Notes under the pieces: generated by a model
Databases searched by the model: none
What the model saw: the letters and a program-made list of their open reading frames with translations, nothing else
What the model was told of the DNA's origin: nothing
Shown: positions 28,699 to 37,579 of the stretch, piece after piece
Layout: each line of letters starts with the position of its first letter
Numbering within the stretch: the stretch's first letter is position 1
NCBI RefSeq assembly: GCF_964020115.1
Contig: NZ_OZ026542.1
Coordinates: forward strand, 310,001 to 374,000
DNA length: 64,000 bases
Direction: 5' to 3'
Origin: Candidatus Regiella endosymbiont of Tuberolachnus salignus
GTDB taxonomy: Bacteria; Pseudomonadota; Gammaproteobacteria; Enterobacterales; Enterobacteriaceae
Position numbers and translations under genes: made by a program

Positions 28699-29754
28699 TT
28701 ATTTGAAATCTTCTTTGAACAAAACGTCACCCTTACTATCTTTAATCTGGGTTTTCCATGCGCTGCGAATTTGTTCAACCACCTCAGTGGGTAAGGTAGC
28801 ATAATCAAGTGCATGGGCTTGTTCAGCGCCTTTTTTATAACTCCAATCAAAAAATTTCAGGATTTCCAAGCCGTTAACGGCATCCTTTTGGATTTTCTTT
28901 AATAGAATAAAAGTGGTGGAGGTGATCGGCCAAACATTTTCACCTGGCTTATTTGTTAGATCTTGCGCAAATGATTGGTTCCAATCGACCGTTTTTGTAG
29001 CGGCGCTAAAGCTTTCTATACTGGGACTGACGGGGTAATCATCTGCCGATTTCAATTTGGTATAAGCTAAATTGTTTTGCTTAGCATAAGCATATTCTAC
29101 ATAACCGATACTACCCGATAGACGTTGTACGAATGCGGCAATTCCCTCATTGCCTTTGCCACCTAACCCTGTCGGCCAGTTAACACTGGAGCCAACACCG
29201 ATTTTTTCTTTCCATTCCGCATTCACTTTCGCCAAATATTGGGTAAAGACGAAAGAAGTACCTGATCCATCCGCACGACGTACCACAGCAATGTTTTGGT
29301 TTGGCAGTTTTATTTCTGGATTTAACGCTACTATCGCCGGGTCATTCCATTTTTTCATTTTACCTAAATAAATATCAGCTAAAGTTGTGCCATCTAATAG
29401 TAATTCATTAGATTGAATACCCATCAAATTAACCACTATCACCACACCACCGATCACCGTCGGAAATTGAAATAAACCTTTATCAGCCAATTTATCATCG
29501 GACAATGGCGCATCAGAAGCGCCAAAATTCACGGTATCAGCAATAACTTGTTTTATTCCCGCTGAAGATCCCATGCCTTGATAATTAATTTTATTGTGGG
29601 TTTCTTTTTGATAAGAATCTGCCCATTTGCCATACACAGGGGCGGGAAAGGTTGCCCCGGTACCAGTCAAGTTAACATCAGCAAAAGCGGGCAGTATCAG
29701 CATAGAGAAGATCACAGCAATCAAATTTCTTACAGCGATACGGATCAGTTTCAT
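28699..29754 (-). CDS. pstS: Periplasmic phosphate-binding protein PstS
   Basis: PstS captures phosphate for the Pst transporter. From the ATG at 29754 it starts with a signal peptide ([20 protein letters not shown], cleavage after AFA) and continues [53 protein letters not shown] and [16 protein letters not shown], the phosphate-binding loops of the family. A frame start at 29823 exists but would put 23 extra residues before the signal peptide. A Pho box lies about 100 bases upstream. The downstream genes of the operon are cut off by an IS5-family insertion. Confidence 0.96.
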   Translation of the reverse strand: MKLIRIAVRNLIAVIFSMLILPAFADVNLTGTGATFPAPVYGKWADSYQKETHNKINYQGMGSSAGIKQVIADTVNFGASDAPLSDDKLADKGLFQFPTVIGGVVIVVNLMGIQSNELLLDGTTLADIYLGKMKKWNDPAIVALNPEIKLPNQNIAVVRRADGSGTSFVFTQYLAKVNAEWKEKIGVGSSVNWPTGLGGKGNEGIAAFVQRLSGSIGYVEYAYAKQNNLAYTKLKSADDYPVSPSIESFSAATKTVDWNQSFAQDLTNKPGENVWPITSTTFILLKKIQKDAVNGLEILKFFDWSYKKGAEQAHALDYATLPTEVVEQIRSAWKTQIKDSKGDVLFKEDFK

Positions 29755-29826
29755 ATGTTCTCTCATTAGGATGAAAATTATTTTTAAGCAGATAAAAAAG
29801 CCGTGGCGAGGAAAATAGCGCAATTT

Positions 29827-29867
29827 AATGACAGCAGGATGTATTATTTATGACAGTTTTATGACAA
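29827..29867 (-). promoter_or_regulatory. Pho box upstream of pstS
   Basis: On the minus strand TTGTCATAAAACTGTCAT (29850-29867) is an almost perfect PhoB-binding site, two 7-bp CTGTCAT-like repeats separated by AAAA. A further CTGTCAT lies at 29828-29834. This predicts induction of pstS under phosphate starvation by PhoB. Confidence 0.85.
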
Positions 29868-30008
29868 TAGAAAGAAACGGTGGAAGTTTGTTTTGCTAGA
29901 ATCTATTCGAAATCCCTATTGTATTCACTAACACAATACCCTAGAGTCCATAATTAATAGACTTCTTATAGACTTCTTGCTGGTTAATGAAAATGTAGGA
30001 GTATTACG

Positions 30009-30971
30009 ATGAAAGTTACTGTTCTTGGTGCCGCAGGCGGTATTGGTCAAGCGCTCGCTCTGTTACTTAAAACACAATTGCCTAAAGGCTCAGCGCTTTC
30101 TCTTTATGATGTTGCGCCGGTTACTCCAGGGGTTGCTGCTGATCTGAGTCATATTCCAACTGCCGTAACAATTGAAGGATTTACGGGGACAGATGCAACC
30201 GACGCGCTAAAAGAAGCGGATATTGTTTTGATCGCCGCGGGTGTAGCACGTAAACCAGGGATGGAGCGTGATGATCTCTTTAACGTCAATGCCGGTATTG
30301 TAAAAAATTTAGTGGAGCAAATAGCCACAACCTGTCCAAAAGCGTTAATTGGTATTATTACTAATCCGGTTAACACCACGGTTCCCATCGCGGCTGAAGT
30401 GCTGAAAAAAGCGGGAGTCTACGATAAAAATAAACTCTTTGGTATTACAGCGCTAGATAGTTTACGAGCCTGTACTTTTGTTGCTCAATCAAAGGGAAAA
30501 CAACCCGAGGAAATCAATGTATCCGTGATCGGCGGGCACTCGGGTGCCACTATTTTGCCGTTGCTATCACAGATCCCTGGCCTGAGTTTTTCTGAGCAAG
30601 AGGTTATTGACCTGACTAAGCGTATTCAAAACGCGGGAACTGAAGTAGTCAAAGCCAAAGCCGGAGGCGGATCCGCCACTCTCTCTATGGCACAGGCCGC
30701 CGCGCGTTTTGCTCTTTCTTTGGTGCGCGCATTCCAGGGTGAAAAAGGTATTATTGAATGCGCTTACGTTGATGTTGACGGTAATGGTGAACATACCCGT
30801 TTTTTTGCTCAGCCTGTTTTACTGGGTAAGGAAGGAATTTGTAAACGTGAAAAAATAGGCAAATTGAGTGCTTTTGAGCAACAAGCACTGGACAACATGC
30901 TGGATGAGTTGAGAGGGGATATTAGTAAGGGCGAAAAATTCGTTACTACGCCTAACAATCGTGATAAATAA
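30009..30971 (+). CDS. mdh: Malate dehydrogenase
   Basis: Interconverts malate and oxaloacetate with NAD in the TCA cycle. The N-terminal Rossmann motif is [16 protein letters not shown]; the catalytic parts are [51 protein letters not shown] and the active-site His in [13 protein letters not shown]. It has 320 residues against 312 in E. coli because the C-terminus carries about eight extra residues (TTPNNRDK). AGGAG (29997-30001) lies about 8 bases before ATG. It looks fully functional. Confidence 0.97.
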   Translation: MKVTVLGAAGGIGQALALLLKTQLPKGSALSLYDVAPVTPGVAADLSHIPTAVTIEGFTGTDATDALKEADIVLIAAGVARKPGMERDDLFNVNAGIVKNLVEQIATTCPKALIGIITNPVNTTVPIAAEVLKKAGVYDKNKLFGITALDSLRACTFVAQSKGKQPEEINVSVIGGHSGATILPLLSQIPGLSFSEQEVIDLTKRIQNAGTEVVKAKAGGGSATLSMAQAAARFALSLVRAFQGEKGIIECAYVDVDGNGEHTRFFAQPVLLGKEGICKREKIGKLSAFEQQALDNMLDELRGDISKGEKFVTTPNNRDK

Positions 30972-31032
30972 AATTTTATCGATTGATCATCAATAACGTT
31001 AGTTAAAATACAACACCAAAGAAAGATTATTT

Positions 31033-32406
31033 ATGTCAAACCGTCCGATAAGTGTCGTTATTCTTGCTGCCGGCAAAGGGACACGAATGTGTTCAGATTT
31101 GCCTAAAGTATTACATCCCCTGGCAGGTAAAGCGCTCATCCAACACGTGATTGATACGGCCTTAAAATTAAAGCCCCGCTGTACTCATATCATTTATGGC
31201 CATGCAGGCGAATTACTAAAAAAAGCGCTGCCTGATCCTAGATTGAACTGGGTATTACAACAAAAACAGCAGGGCACCGGACATGCTGTGTTGCAGGCTG
31301 CGCCTTATTTTTCCGATGATGAAGATGTTCTCATTCTCTATGGTGATGTGCCATTGATATTGTTAGAGACATTGAAGCGACTGTTAAGTGCTAAACCCGT
31401 CGGTGGTATCTGCCTGCTAACCGCCAAATTGGATGATCCCTGTGGTTACGGTCGAATTTTACGTAAAAAGGGTGAATTGATTGGCGTTATCGAGCATAAA
31501 GACGCTGACGAGCATCAACGGGAAATCAATGAAATCAACAGTGGTATTTTGGTGGCTACTGGCGGCGATCTAAAACGTTGGTTATCTATGCTGAATAACG
31601 ATAATGCGCAGGGAGAATTTTATCTTACTGACATTATTGCCTTCGCTTGTGCTGAGAATAAAAAAATAACGGCGATTCATCCCGCCCGCGTGAGTGAAGT
31701 GGAAGGCGTCAATAATCATTTACAGTTAGCCAATCTTGAACGGATATTTCAATCGGAACAAGCAACAAAACTCCTCTTGTCAGGCTTGAAATTACGTGAT
31801 CCTAGCCGTTTTGATTTAAGGGGAGAATTGTCTTATGGCCGCGATATCACTATCGATACTAATGTTATTATTGAAGGCCGTGTCAGCTTGGGTGATCGGG
31901 TATGGATCGGCACTGGGTGTGTGTTAAAAAATTCGGTGATCGGCAATGATTGTCACATTGAACCTTACAGCATATTAGAAAATGCCTGCTTAAATAGCGC
32001 TTGTCGTGTTGGGCCATTCTCTCGTTTACGTCCAGGGAGTGAATTAGCCGAAAAGGCTCAGGTCGGTAATTTTGTCGAGATAAAAAATACGCAATTAGGT
32101 AAAGGCTCTAAAGCGAATCATCTTTCTTATTTAGGCGATGCTGAAATTGGCTCTGGTGTGAATATTGGTGCTGGAACTATTACCTGCAATTATGATGGTG
32201 CTAATAAACATAAAACCATCATTGGCGATGATGTGTTTATCGGCTCTGATAGCCAATTGATAGCCCCGGTAACGCTCGCTCATGGTGTCACTGTTGGGGC
32301 AGGTACAACAGTGACCGATAATGCCGAGGCACATGAGTTGATATTAAGCCGTGTTAAACAACGTCATATTAAGCAATGGCAGCGGCCGAAAAAAAAGCTT
32401 AAGTGA
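31033..32406 (+). CDS. glmU: Bifunctional UDP-GlcNAc pyrophosphorylase / GlcN-1-P acetyltransferase GlmU
   Basis: GlmU carries out the last two steps to UDP-GlcNAc, precursor of peptidoglycan and lipopolysaccharide. The N-terminal uridyltransferase half has [20 protein letters not shown], and the C-terminal left-handed beta-helix acetyltransferase half shows the hexapeptide pattern and [19 protein letters not shown], then [19 protein letters not shown]. The 457-residue length matches E. coli (456). glmS follows after an element A, the usual glmU-glmS order. Confidence 0.97.
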   Translation: MSNRPISVVILAAGKGTRMCSDLPKVLHPLAGKALIQHVIDTALKLKPRCTHIIYGHAGELLKKALPDPRLNWVLQQKQQGTGHAVLQAAPYFSDDEDVLILYGDVPLILLETLKRLLSAKPVGGICLLTAKLDDPCGYGRILRKKGELIGVIEHKDADEHQREINEINSGILVATGGDLKRWLSMLNNDNAQGEFYLTDIIAFACAENKKITAIHPARVSEVEGVNNHLQLANLERIFQSEQATKLLLSGLKLRDPSRFDLRGELSYGRDITIDTNVIIEGRVSLGDRVWIGTGCVLKNSVIGNDCHIEPYSILENACLNSACRVGPFSRLRPGSELAEKAQVGNFVEIKNTQLGKGSKANHLSYLGDAEIGSGVNIGAGTITCNYDGANKHKTIIGDDVFIGSDSQLIAPVTLAHGVTVGAGTTVTDNAEAHELILSRVKQRHIKQWQRPKKKLK

Positions 32407-32410
32407 CTTG

Positions 32411-32514
32411 TCATACCCTTCGGCTGCCAGGGCGACCGACCGATGATCGTAGATAGATCATGAAGGCGAGCACCCGCAGCCAACGCCGCCGTAATTTGAA
32501 AGGCAAAGGGTATA
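32411..32514. repeat. Element A between glmU and glmS
   Basis: Begins CATACCCTTCGGCTGCCAGG and ends GAAAGGCAAAGGGTATA. It is a shortened form lacking part of the left arm. It begins five bases after the glmU stop and ends 39 bases before the glmS start. Confidence 0.85.
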
Positions 32515-32553
32515 GAGCCTATTTTAATATTTTTAATGTATGAGTATAAGCTG

Positions 32554-34386
32554 ATGTGTGGAATTGTTGGCGCCGTAGCGCAACGTAATATTACTGAAAT
32601 ATTGATTAAGGGTTTGCAGGCTCTCGAATACCGTGGTTATGATTCAGCCGGTTTAGCCGTTGTCGATAGCGAAGGAAAAATGACCTGCTTGCGCCGAACA
32701 GGCAAAGTACAATCCTTAGTGGATGCCGCTAAAACACAACCTTTGCTGGGTAATACCGGCATAGCGCATACGCGCTGGGCAACGCATGGTAAACCGTCAG
32801 AGCTGAATGCTCATCCTCATCTGTCGACGCATATTGCCGTGGTTCATAATGGTATTATCGAAAATTATGAATCATTACGTAATTTATTAATTCATCGTGG
32901 TTATAATTTTACTTCTGAGACTGATACCGAGGTGATTGCCCATCTAATAGATTGGCAACAACGACAGCAAGGGGGCTCACTTCTTGAAGTGATGCAACCT
33001 GTTGTTGCTCAATTATCCGGTACCTATGGTGTTGTGGTGATGGATAGTCGTGATCCCGCTCGCTTAGTCGCTGCCCGATCAGGCAGCCCACTGGTGATTG
33101 GTTATGGCGAGGGAGAAAATTTTATCGCCTCTGATGAATTAGCGCTATTAAAGGTTGCCCGTCGATTTATTTATCTGGCCGAAGGCGATCTGGTGGAAAT
33201 GACGCATAGCAGCCTGTCTATTTTTGATGGTCAAGGTAACGCAGTGCAACGGGCTGAAACAGAGCCCCAAGCGCAATATCATGCGGGAGATAAAGGGCTC
33301 TATCGCCACTATATGCAAAAAGAAATCCATGAGCAGCCGCTAGCGCTGCAACAAACGCTCGCGGATCGTATCAATAATGGCAAAATCGATTTCTCTGAAT
33401 TAGGCAGTGATATCGCTGATCGACTAACCAATGTGCAACATATTCAAATCGTCGCCTGTGGTACCTCTTACCATGCTGGCCTGGTTGCTCGTTATTGGTT
33501 TGAATCTTTAGCGGGGATCCCTTGCGATGTAGAAATTTCCTCTGAATTTCGTTATCGCCAACCGGTGGTTCGCGCCAACAGTTTGTTAATTACCTTATCG
33601 CAATCGGGTGAAACCGCCGATACGCTCGCGGCATTACGTTTATCAAAAACACTAGGCTACTTAGCTTCGTTGGCTATCTGTAATGTAGCGGGATCCTCGT
33701 TAGTACGTGAATCTGATATGGCATTGATGACCAAAGCGGGTATTGAGATTGGTGTTGCTTCGACGAAAGCCTTTACGACCCAATTGGCTGTATTGTTGAT
33801 GTTAGTGGCTTTTATGGGTAAGAAAAAAGGCAGGCCAGAAGCGGTAGAGCACAAAATTGTGCATGCGTTACAAACACTGCCAATAAAAATTACAGAAATA
33901 TTAACCTGGGATAACAGCATCGCCAACTTGGCAAACAATTTTTATGATAAAAAGCATGCCTTGTTTATTGGCCGAGGTGAGTTATATCCGATTGCCATGG
34001 AAGGAGCCTTGAAGCTAAAAGAAATTTCCTATATTCATGCGGAAGCTTATGCGGCGGGTGAATTAAAACATGGCCCCTTAGCGCTGATTGATGAAAACAT
34101 GCCAGTGATTGTTATTGCGCCAAAGAATTCATTGCTAGAGAAATTAAAATCGAATATTGAAGAGATCCGTGCTCGAGGGGGTGAATTGTCTATTTTCACC
34201 GATAAAGCAGCGGCTTTTAACGAAAGTAAAGGGATAAAAACGATTCAATTACCACAAGTAGACGATATTATCGCCCCTATTTTTTATACCGTGGCATTAC
34301 AGCTGCTGTCATACCATGTTGCCTTGATCAAAAAAACCGATGTCGATCAACCCCGTAATCTCGCTAAATCGGTAACGGTGGAATAA
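32554..34386 (+). CDS. glmS: Glucosamine-6-phosphate synthase GlmS
   Basis: Makes glucosamine-6-phosphate from fructose-6-phosphate and glutamine, the first step to UDP-GlcNAc. I chose the ATG at 32554 because the mature enzyme must begin with Cys1 ([11 protein letters not shown]); the upstream in-frame ATG at 32536 would hide it. This gives 610 residues (609 in E. coli). The glutaminase domain has [18 protein letters not shown], and the two SIS sugar domains show [16 protein letters not shown] and [18 protein letters not shown]. The C-terminus [13 protein letters not shown] is intact. rlmB starts five bases after the stop. Confidence 0.97.
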   Translation: MCGIVGAVAQRNITEILIKGLQALEYRGYDSAGLAVVDSEGKMTCLRRTGKVQSLVDAAKTQPLLGNTGIAHTRWATHGKPSELNAHPHLSTHIAVVHNGIIENYESLRNLLIHRGYNFTSETDTEVIAHLIDWQQRQQGGSLLEVMQPVVAQLSGTYGVVVMDSRDPARLVAARSGSPLVIGYGEGENFIASDELALLKVARRFIYLAEGDLVEMTHSSLSIFDGQGNAVQRAETEPQAQYHAGDKGLYRHYMQKEIHEQPLALQQTLADRINNGKIDFSELGSDIADRLTNVQHIQIVACGTSYHAGLVARYWFESLAGIPCDVEISSEFRYRQPVVRANSLLITLSQSGETADTLAALRLSKTLGYLASLAICNVAGSSLVRESDMALMTKAGIEIGVASTKAFTTQLAVLLMLVAFMGKKKGRPEAVEHKIVHALQTLPIKITEILTWDNSIANLANNFYDKKHALFIGRGELYPIAMEGALKLKEISYIHAEAYAAGELKHGPLALIDENMPVIVIAPKNSLLEKLKSNIEEIRARGGELSIFTDKAAAFNESKGIKTIQLPQVDDIIAPIFYTVALQLLSYHVALIKKTDVDQPRNLAKSVTVE

Positions 34387-34390
34387 ATTT

Positions 34391-35155
34391 ATGGATGAAA
34401 TGATTTACGGCATTCATGCCGTCAAGGCCTTATTAGAGAAAGAGCCACACCGCCTTCTCGAAATTTTTCTTCAAAAAGATCGTCATGATCGTCGGCTACG
34501 GTCACTAATCTCGGAGATAGAAGCCGAAGGATTACAAGTGCAGATGGCTAAACGCCAATGGTTAGATAATCAAGTTAACCATGAGGTTCACCAGGGCATC
34601 GTAGCGAAAATACGTCAAGGGCGTCAGTATCAAGAAAATGATTTGCTGCAATTAGTAGAAAAATTATTAGCCGATAAGAAGGATCCCTTGCTGTTAATTC
34701 TCGATGGTGTTACCGATCCGCATAATTTAGGCGCTTGTTTGCGTAGCGCTGATGCTGCTGGGGTGCACGCGGTCATTGTGCCGAAAGATCATTCAGCTCC
34801 TCTTAATGCAACAGTGAAAAAAGTGGCCAGTGGTGCTGCCGAAACGGTACCGCTGATTGTGGTAACCAATTTGGCTCGCACGCTGCGATTATTAAAAGAG
34901 CATAATATCTGGATTGTTGGCACAGCGGGCGACGCTAAACAAAATTTGTATCAATGGAAAACGCAACAATCAATGGCCTTAGTGATGGGAAGTGAAGGGA
35001 AAGGCATGCGTCGTTTAACACGTGAGTATTGTGATGAATTAATCCATATTCCGCTAGCGGGTAGTGTCTCGTCGCTGAACGTGTCTGTTGCTACCGGCGT
35101 TTGTTTGTTTGAGATAACCCGTCAGCGTAATCTCGAAATCTCTTGTGCTCGCTGA
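34391..35155 (+). CDS. rlmB: 23S rRNA (guanosine-2'-O-)-methyltransferase RlmB
   Basis: RlmB methylates G2251 of 23S rRNA with SAM. The SpoU/TrmH fold motifs are [40 protein letters not shown] and [19 protein letters not shown], which form the knot. It has 254 residues against 243 in E. coli; a few of these are at the C-terminus, where CLFEITRQR is followed by NLEISCAR, encoded by a dispersed repeat (element C) also seen at 5609. The coupling to glmS (4 bases) is unusual; in E. coli rlmB follows rnr. Confidence 0.95.
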   Translation: MDEMIYGIHAVKALLEKEPHRLLEIFLQKDRHDRRLRSLISEIEAEGLQVQMAKRQWLDNQVNHEVHQGIVAKIRQGRQYQENDLLQLVEKLLADKKDPLLLILDGVTDPHNLGACLRSADAAGVHAVIVPKDHSAPLNATVKKVASGAAETVPLIVVTNLARTLRLLKEHNIWIVGTAGDAKQNLYQWKTQQSMALVMGSEGKGMRRLTREYCDELIHIPLAGSVSSLNVSVATGVCLFEITRQRNLEISCAR

Positions 35156-35162
35156 TACTCCG
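35137..35162. repeat. Element C, copy at rlmB 3' end
   Basis: CGAAATCTCTTGTGCTC and CTGATAC resemble 5609-5640 (TCTAAATCTCTTGTGCTC, CTGATACT). Shorter pieces, ATTCGAAATC with flanks, also occur near 29899, 35266 and 41066. It encodes the last eight residues and the stop of RlmB. Confidence 0.5.
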
Positions 35163-35170
35163 TCAAAAAC

Positions 35171-35195
35171 GAGCGCAAAATGTTCATTTGCGCTC
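35171..35195 (+). terminator. Hairpin after rlmB
   Basis: GAGCGCAAA and TTTGCGCTC form a 9-bp stem with a 7-base loop 16 bases after the stop codon. The following bases (TTCATTAAG) are only weakly T-rich, so termination may be partial. Confidence 0.55.
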
Positions 35196-35309
35196 TTCAT
35201 TAAGTATAAAAAGAAATTGCGCTTTTTCGCCCGTTTTTTCTCAATTGATCGTCGCTCAAGAAGATTTCGAATAGATTCTTAGCAACTCGCTACTTTAGTG
35301 GCGAGTAGT

Positions 35310-36566
35310 TCACCGAACGATGGTACCGAGTAAAATTCCCACAACACCGTAGTCGGCATCACCGAAAGTGGTATTGGCAGAGCTGAAATCACCTAATACA
35401 GGCAACAAAAAGACGGGCAAAAAGCTCAGTAACAACCCTTGAGTAAAAGCACCAAGAACGGCACCACGTCTCCCCCCGGTGGCATTGCCAAAGACTCCCG
35501 CACTGCCTCCTGAAAAAAAATGAGAGACAACACCAGGAATAATAACGGTCATATTCATTAAGTACAGCGTAAACATCACGAGAATACCCGCGGCAAAGCT
35601 ACTTAAAAAACCGACTAATACCGCATTAGGCGCGTAAGGAAAAACCACCGGGCAATCTAGCGCGGGTTTAGCATTAGGCACTAATTTTTCAGAAATTCCT
35701 TTAAATGCGGGAACAATTTCAGCGATGACCATTTGCACACCTTGTAAAATAATGTAGACACCGGCTGCAAAAATGATGGATTGCATAAGGGAAAACATAA
35801 ACCAATTTTTCCCCCCACTGAGTTCTTTTACTAAATCATTACCCGCGAATAAACAGGTGATGAGAAAAATAATGCTCATCGTGAAAGCAATAGCCACGGG
35901 TGTATCACGTAGAAAAAAGAGACTTTTAGGCAAATTCAAATCTTCGGTAGAATTTTTTTTATTACCGAACTGACTGCCAATAAACCCTGCTAAGACATAA
36001 GATAAAGTAGAAAAATGCCCCATGGCTATATTATTTTCTCCCGTCACCTTTTTCATATAGGGATGTACAATCGCGGGGAAAAAAACCATTGATATACCTA
36101 CCACGATAGCGCCGACGGTAATTAACGTTAGCCCTTTCATGCCTGAGCTCGCTAAAATAACAGCAACCATCATCGACATAAAAAGAGTGTGATGACCGGT
36201 TAAAAAAATAAATTTCCAAGGTGTTAAACGTGCGATGAAAATATTAATCAACATAGCAAAGAACATAATCATAGCCATTTCTTTACCAAATATTTTTTGG
36301 GCAACCGCCGTAGTGGCTTCATTATTAGGTACCACACCTTGAATACCAAATGCCTGTTGAAAAATAGCGGCAAAATCGCTAAGAGAGGAAACAACCAAAC
36401 TTGCCCCTGCACCTAAAATAACAAAACCCATAATTGTTTTAACAGTGCCTTGAATACATGTGGTGAGAGAGGATTTTTGAACTATCAATCCAATTAATGC
36501 GATCAAACCGACCAATATGGCAGGCTCAGCAAATACATCATCCATTAGAAACCGGAAAAAATCCAT
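35310..36566 (-). CDS. PTS ascorbate-type IIC permease (UlaA/SgaT family)
   Basis: The 418-residue, highly hydrophobic protein belongs to the UlaA-type IIC family: LVGLIALIGLIVQKSSL at the start, IFLTGHHTLFMSMM, the PFYAPNAVLVGFLSSFAAGI-like region (VFPYAPNAVLVGFLSSFAAG) and GGRRGAVLGAFTQGLLLSFL. UlaA in E. coli has about 465 residues; this protein ends GVVGILLGTIVR, so a last helix or two may be missing. The IIA gene lies upstream on the same strand, but no IIB gene is present in between, where an element A is found. Substrate could be ascorbate or another sugar acid. Confidence 0.85.
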   Translation of the reverse strand: MDFFRFLMDDVFAEPAILVGLIALIGLIVQKSSLTTCIQGTVKTIMGFVILGAGASLVVSSLSDFAAIFQQAFGIQGVVPNNEATTAVAQKIFGKEMAMIMFFAMLINIFIARLTPWKFIFLTGHHTLFMSMMVAVILASSGMKGLTLITVGAIVVGISMVFFPAIVHPYMKKVTGENNIAMGHFSTLSYVLAGFIGSQFGNKKNSTEDLNLPKSLFFLRDTPVAIAFTMSIIFLITCLFAGNDLVKELSGGKNWFMFSLMQSIIFAAGVYIILQGVQMVIAEIVPAFKGISEKLVPNAKPALDCPVVFPYAPNAVLVGFLSSFAAGILVMFTLYLMNMTVIIPGVVSHFFSGGSAGVFGNATGGRRGAVLGAFTQGLLLSFLPVFLLPVLGDFSSANTTFGDADYGVVGILLGTIVR

Positions 36567-36605
36567 TTCATACCTCCGTTAATAAAAAACTTAAATGCTT
36601 ACCGA

Positions 36606-36688
36606 TATACTCTTCGCCTTTGAAGTTGCCGCTAGGCGGCCAGAGTGTGAGACCGATGAGCGTAGACATACTACGTGATTCGGCTATA
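36606..36688. repeat. Element A, truncated, between the PTS IIA and IIC genes
   Basis: Begins TATACTCTTCGCCTTTGAAG, keeps GACCGATGAGCGTAGACATA, and stops at CTACGTGATTCGGCTATA without the right arm. It lies in the position where a IIB gene would be expected. Confidence 0.8.
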
Positions 36689-36762
36689 GCTATGCTCTTA
36701 TTAAATTGATAGCATAATTTACTACGTAATGCGGTTTATTTTTAAACCAGAGACAGCATTAA

Positions 36763-37206
36763 TTAATGCCGTGCGATAATTGATAAAATATCATTTGAGT
36801 TTTTTGCGTTTAATATCGCATTAATATCAGCTTGATCGGTGAATAATTTGGCAAGTTGGGAGAGCGCGTTAATATGGCTATGAATATCGGTGGCGGCTAA
36901 AACGATTAATAATTTTACCGGATCCTTTTCCCGTGCATAAAATGTGACACCATTAGGAATAATAGTCAGTGCCAGTGATAATTTATTGACCCCTTCTTCT
37001 GGTCGTGCATGCGGCATAGCAATACCGGGTCCAACCACATAATAAGGACCAATAGCTTCATGTGCTCGATAAATCGCATTGACATAACGTGGTTCAATAG
37101 CATCATTATCAATCAACGGACGGCAAGCGATAGCAATGGCATCACGCCAATTACTAGCCTGTGGCACGATCTGGATAACATCTGACGTTAGTAGCTCTTT
37201 TAACAT
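36763..37206 (-). CDS. PTS IIA component, ascorbate/mannitol type (UlaC-like)
   Basis: The protein transfers phosphate from HPr to a IIB partner. The phosphorylated His lies in PGIAMPHARPEEGV, the typical IIA box of the mannitol/fructose/ascorbate superfamily; the length (147 residues from 37206) matches UlaC. I chose the ATG at 37206 because GAGGAG lies 12 bases upstream and UlaC begins similarly (MLKELL); an upstream frame start at 37230 overlaps that site. No IIB or catabolic ula genes are in the window. Confidence 0.88.
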   Translation of the reverse strand: MLKELLTSDVIQIVPQASNWRDAIAIACRPLIDNDAIEPRYVNAIYRAHEAIGPYYVVGPGIAMPHARPEEGVNKLSLALTIIPNGVTFYAREKDPVKLLIVLAATDIHSHINALSQLAKLFTDQADINAILNAKNSNDILSIIARH

Positions 37207-37368
37207 GTAAGTATTACTCCTCGTGACCATTAGCCCGAGAATAAATATTTTATAGAATTATTAATGTGATGTTCGTCTCAATAAGTGGGGTTTTTACCCG
37301 ATATTATTTATTTTAGTTTAGATTGTGGAGTGAAGGTGATCAGCAGAGGGTAGAGAACACCCGCATGA

Positions 37369-37494
37369 TATCCCCTTCGCCTTTCAAGTTACGGCTTTGT
37401 TGTCTGCGAGTGCTCGCCGAATCACGTAGTATGTCTACGCTCATCGGTCGGTCGCCCTTGCTGCCTTGCCGTAACTCGAAATTCATTGGGTATA
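37369..37494. repeat. Element A, upstream of the PTS IIA gene
   Basis: Begins TATCCCCTTCGCCTTTCAAG and ends TCGAAATTCATTGGGTATA. Nearly identical in sequence to the copy in the HigB-type toxin gene at 14782-14907. Confidence 0.88.
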
Positions 37495-37558
37495 GACTAC
37501 GTGATTCGGCGAGCACTCGCAGCCAACAACACGGCAGCTTCAAAGGCGTAAGGGTAAT
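37491..37558. repeat. Element A, right half, overlapping the previous copy
   Basis: TATAGACTACGTGATTCGG to CAAAGGCGTAAGGGTAA is the right part of an element A that starts in the shared TATA of the preceding copy. The preceding copy therefore probably inserted into this one at a TA inside GTAGACTAC, and the left half was lost. Confidence 0.75.
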
Positions 37559-37579
37559 AGCGTGGCGTTTTTGTTTTTC

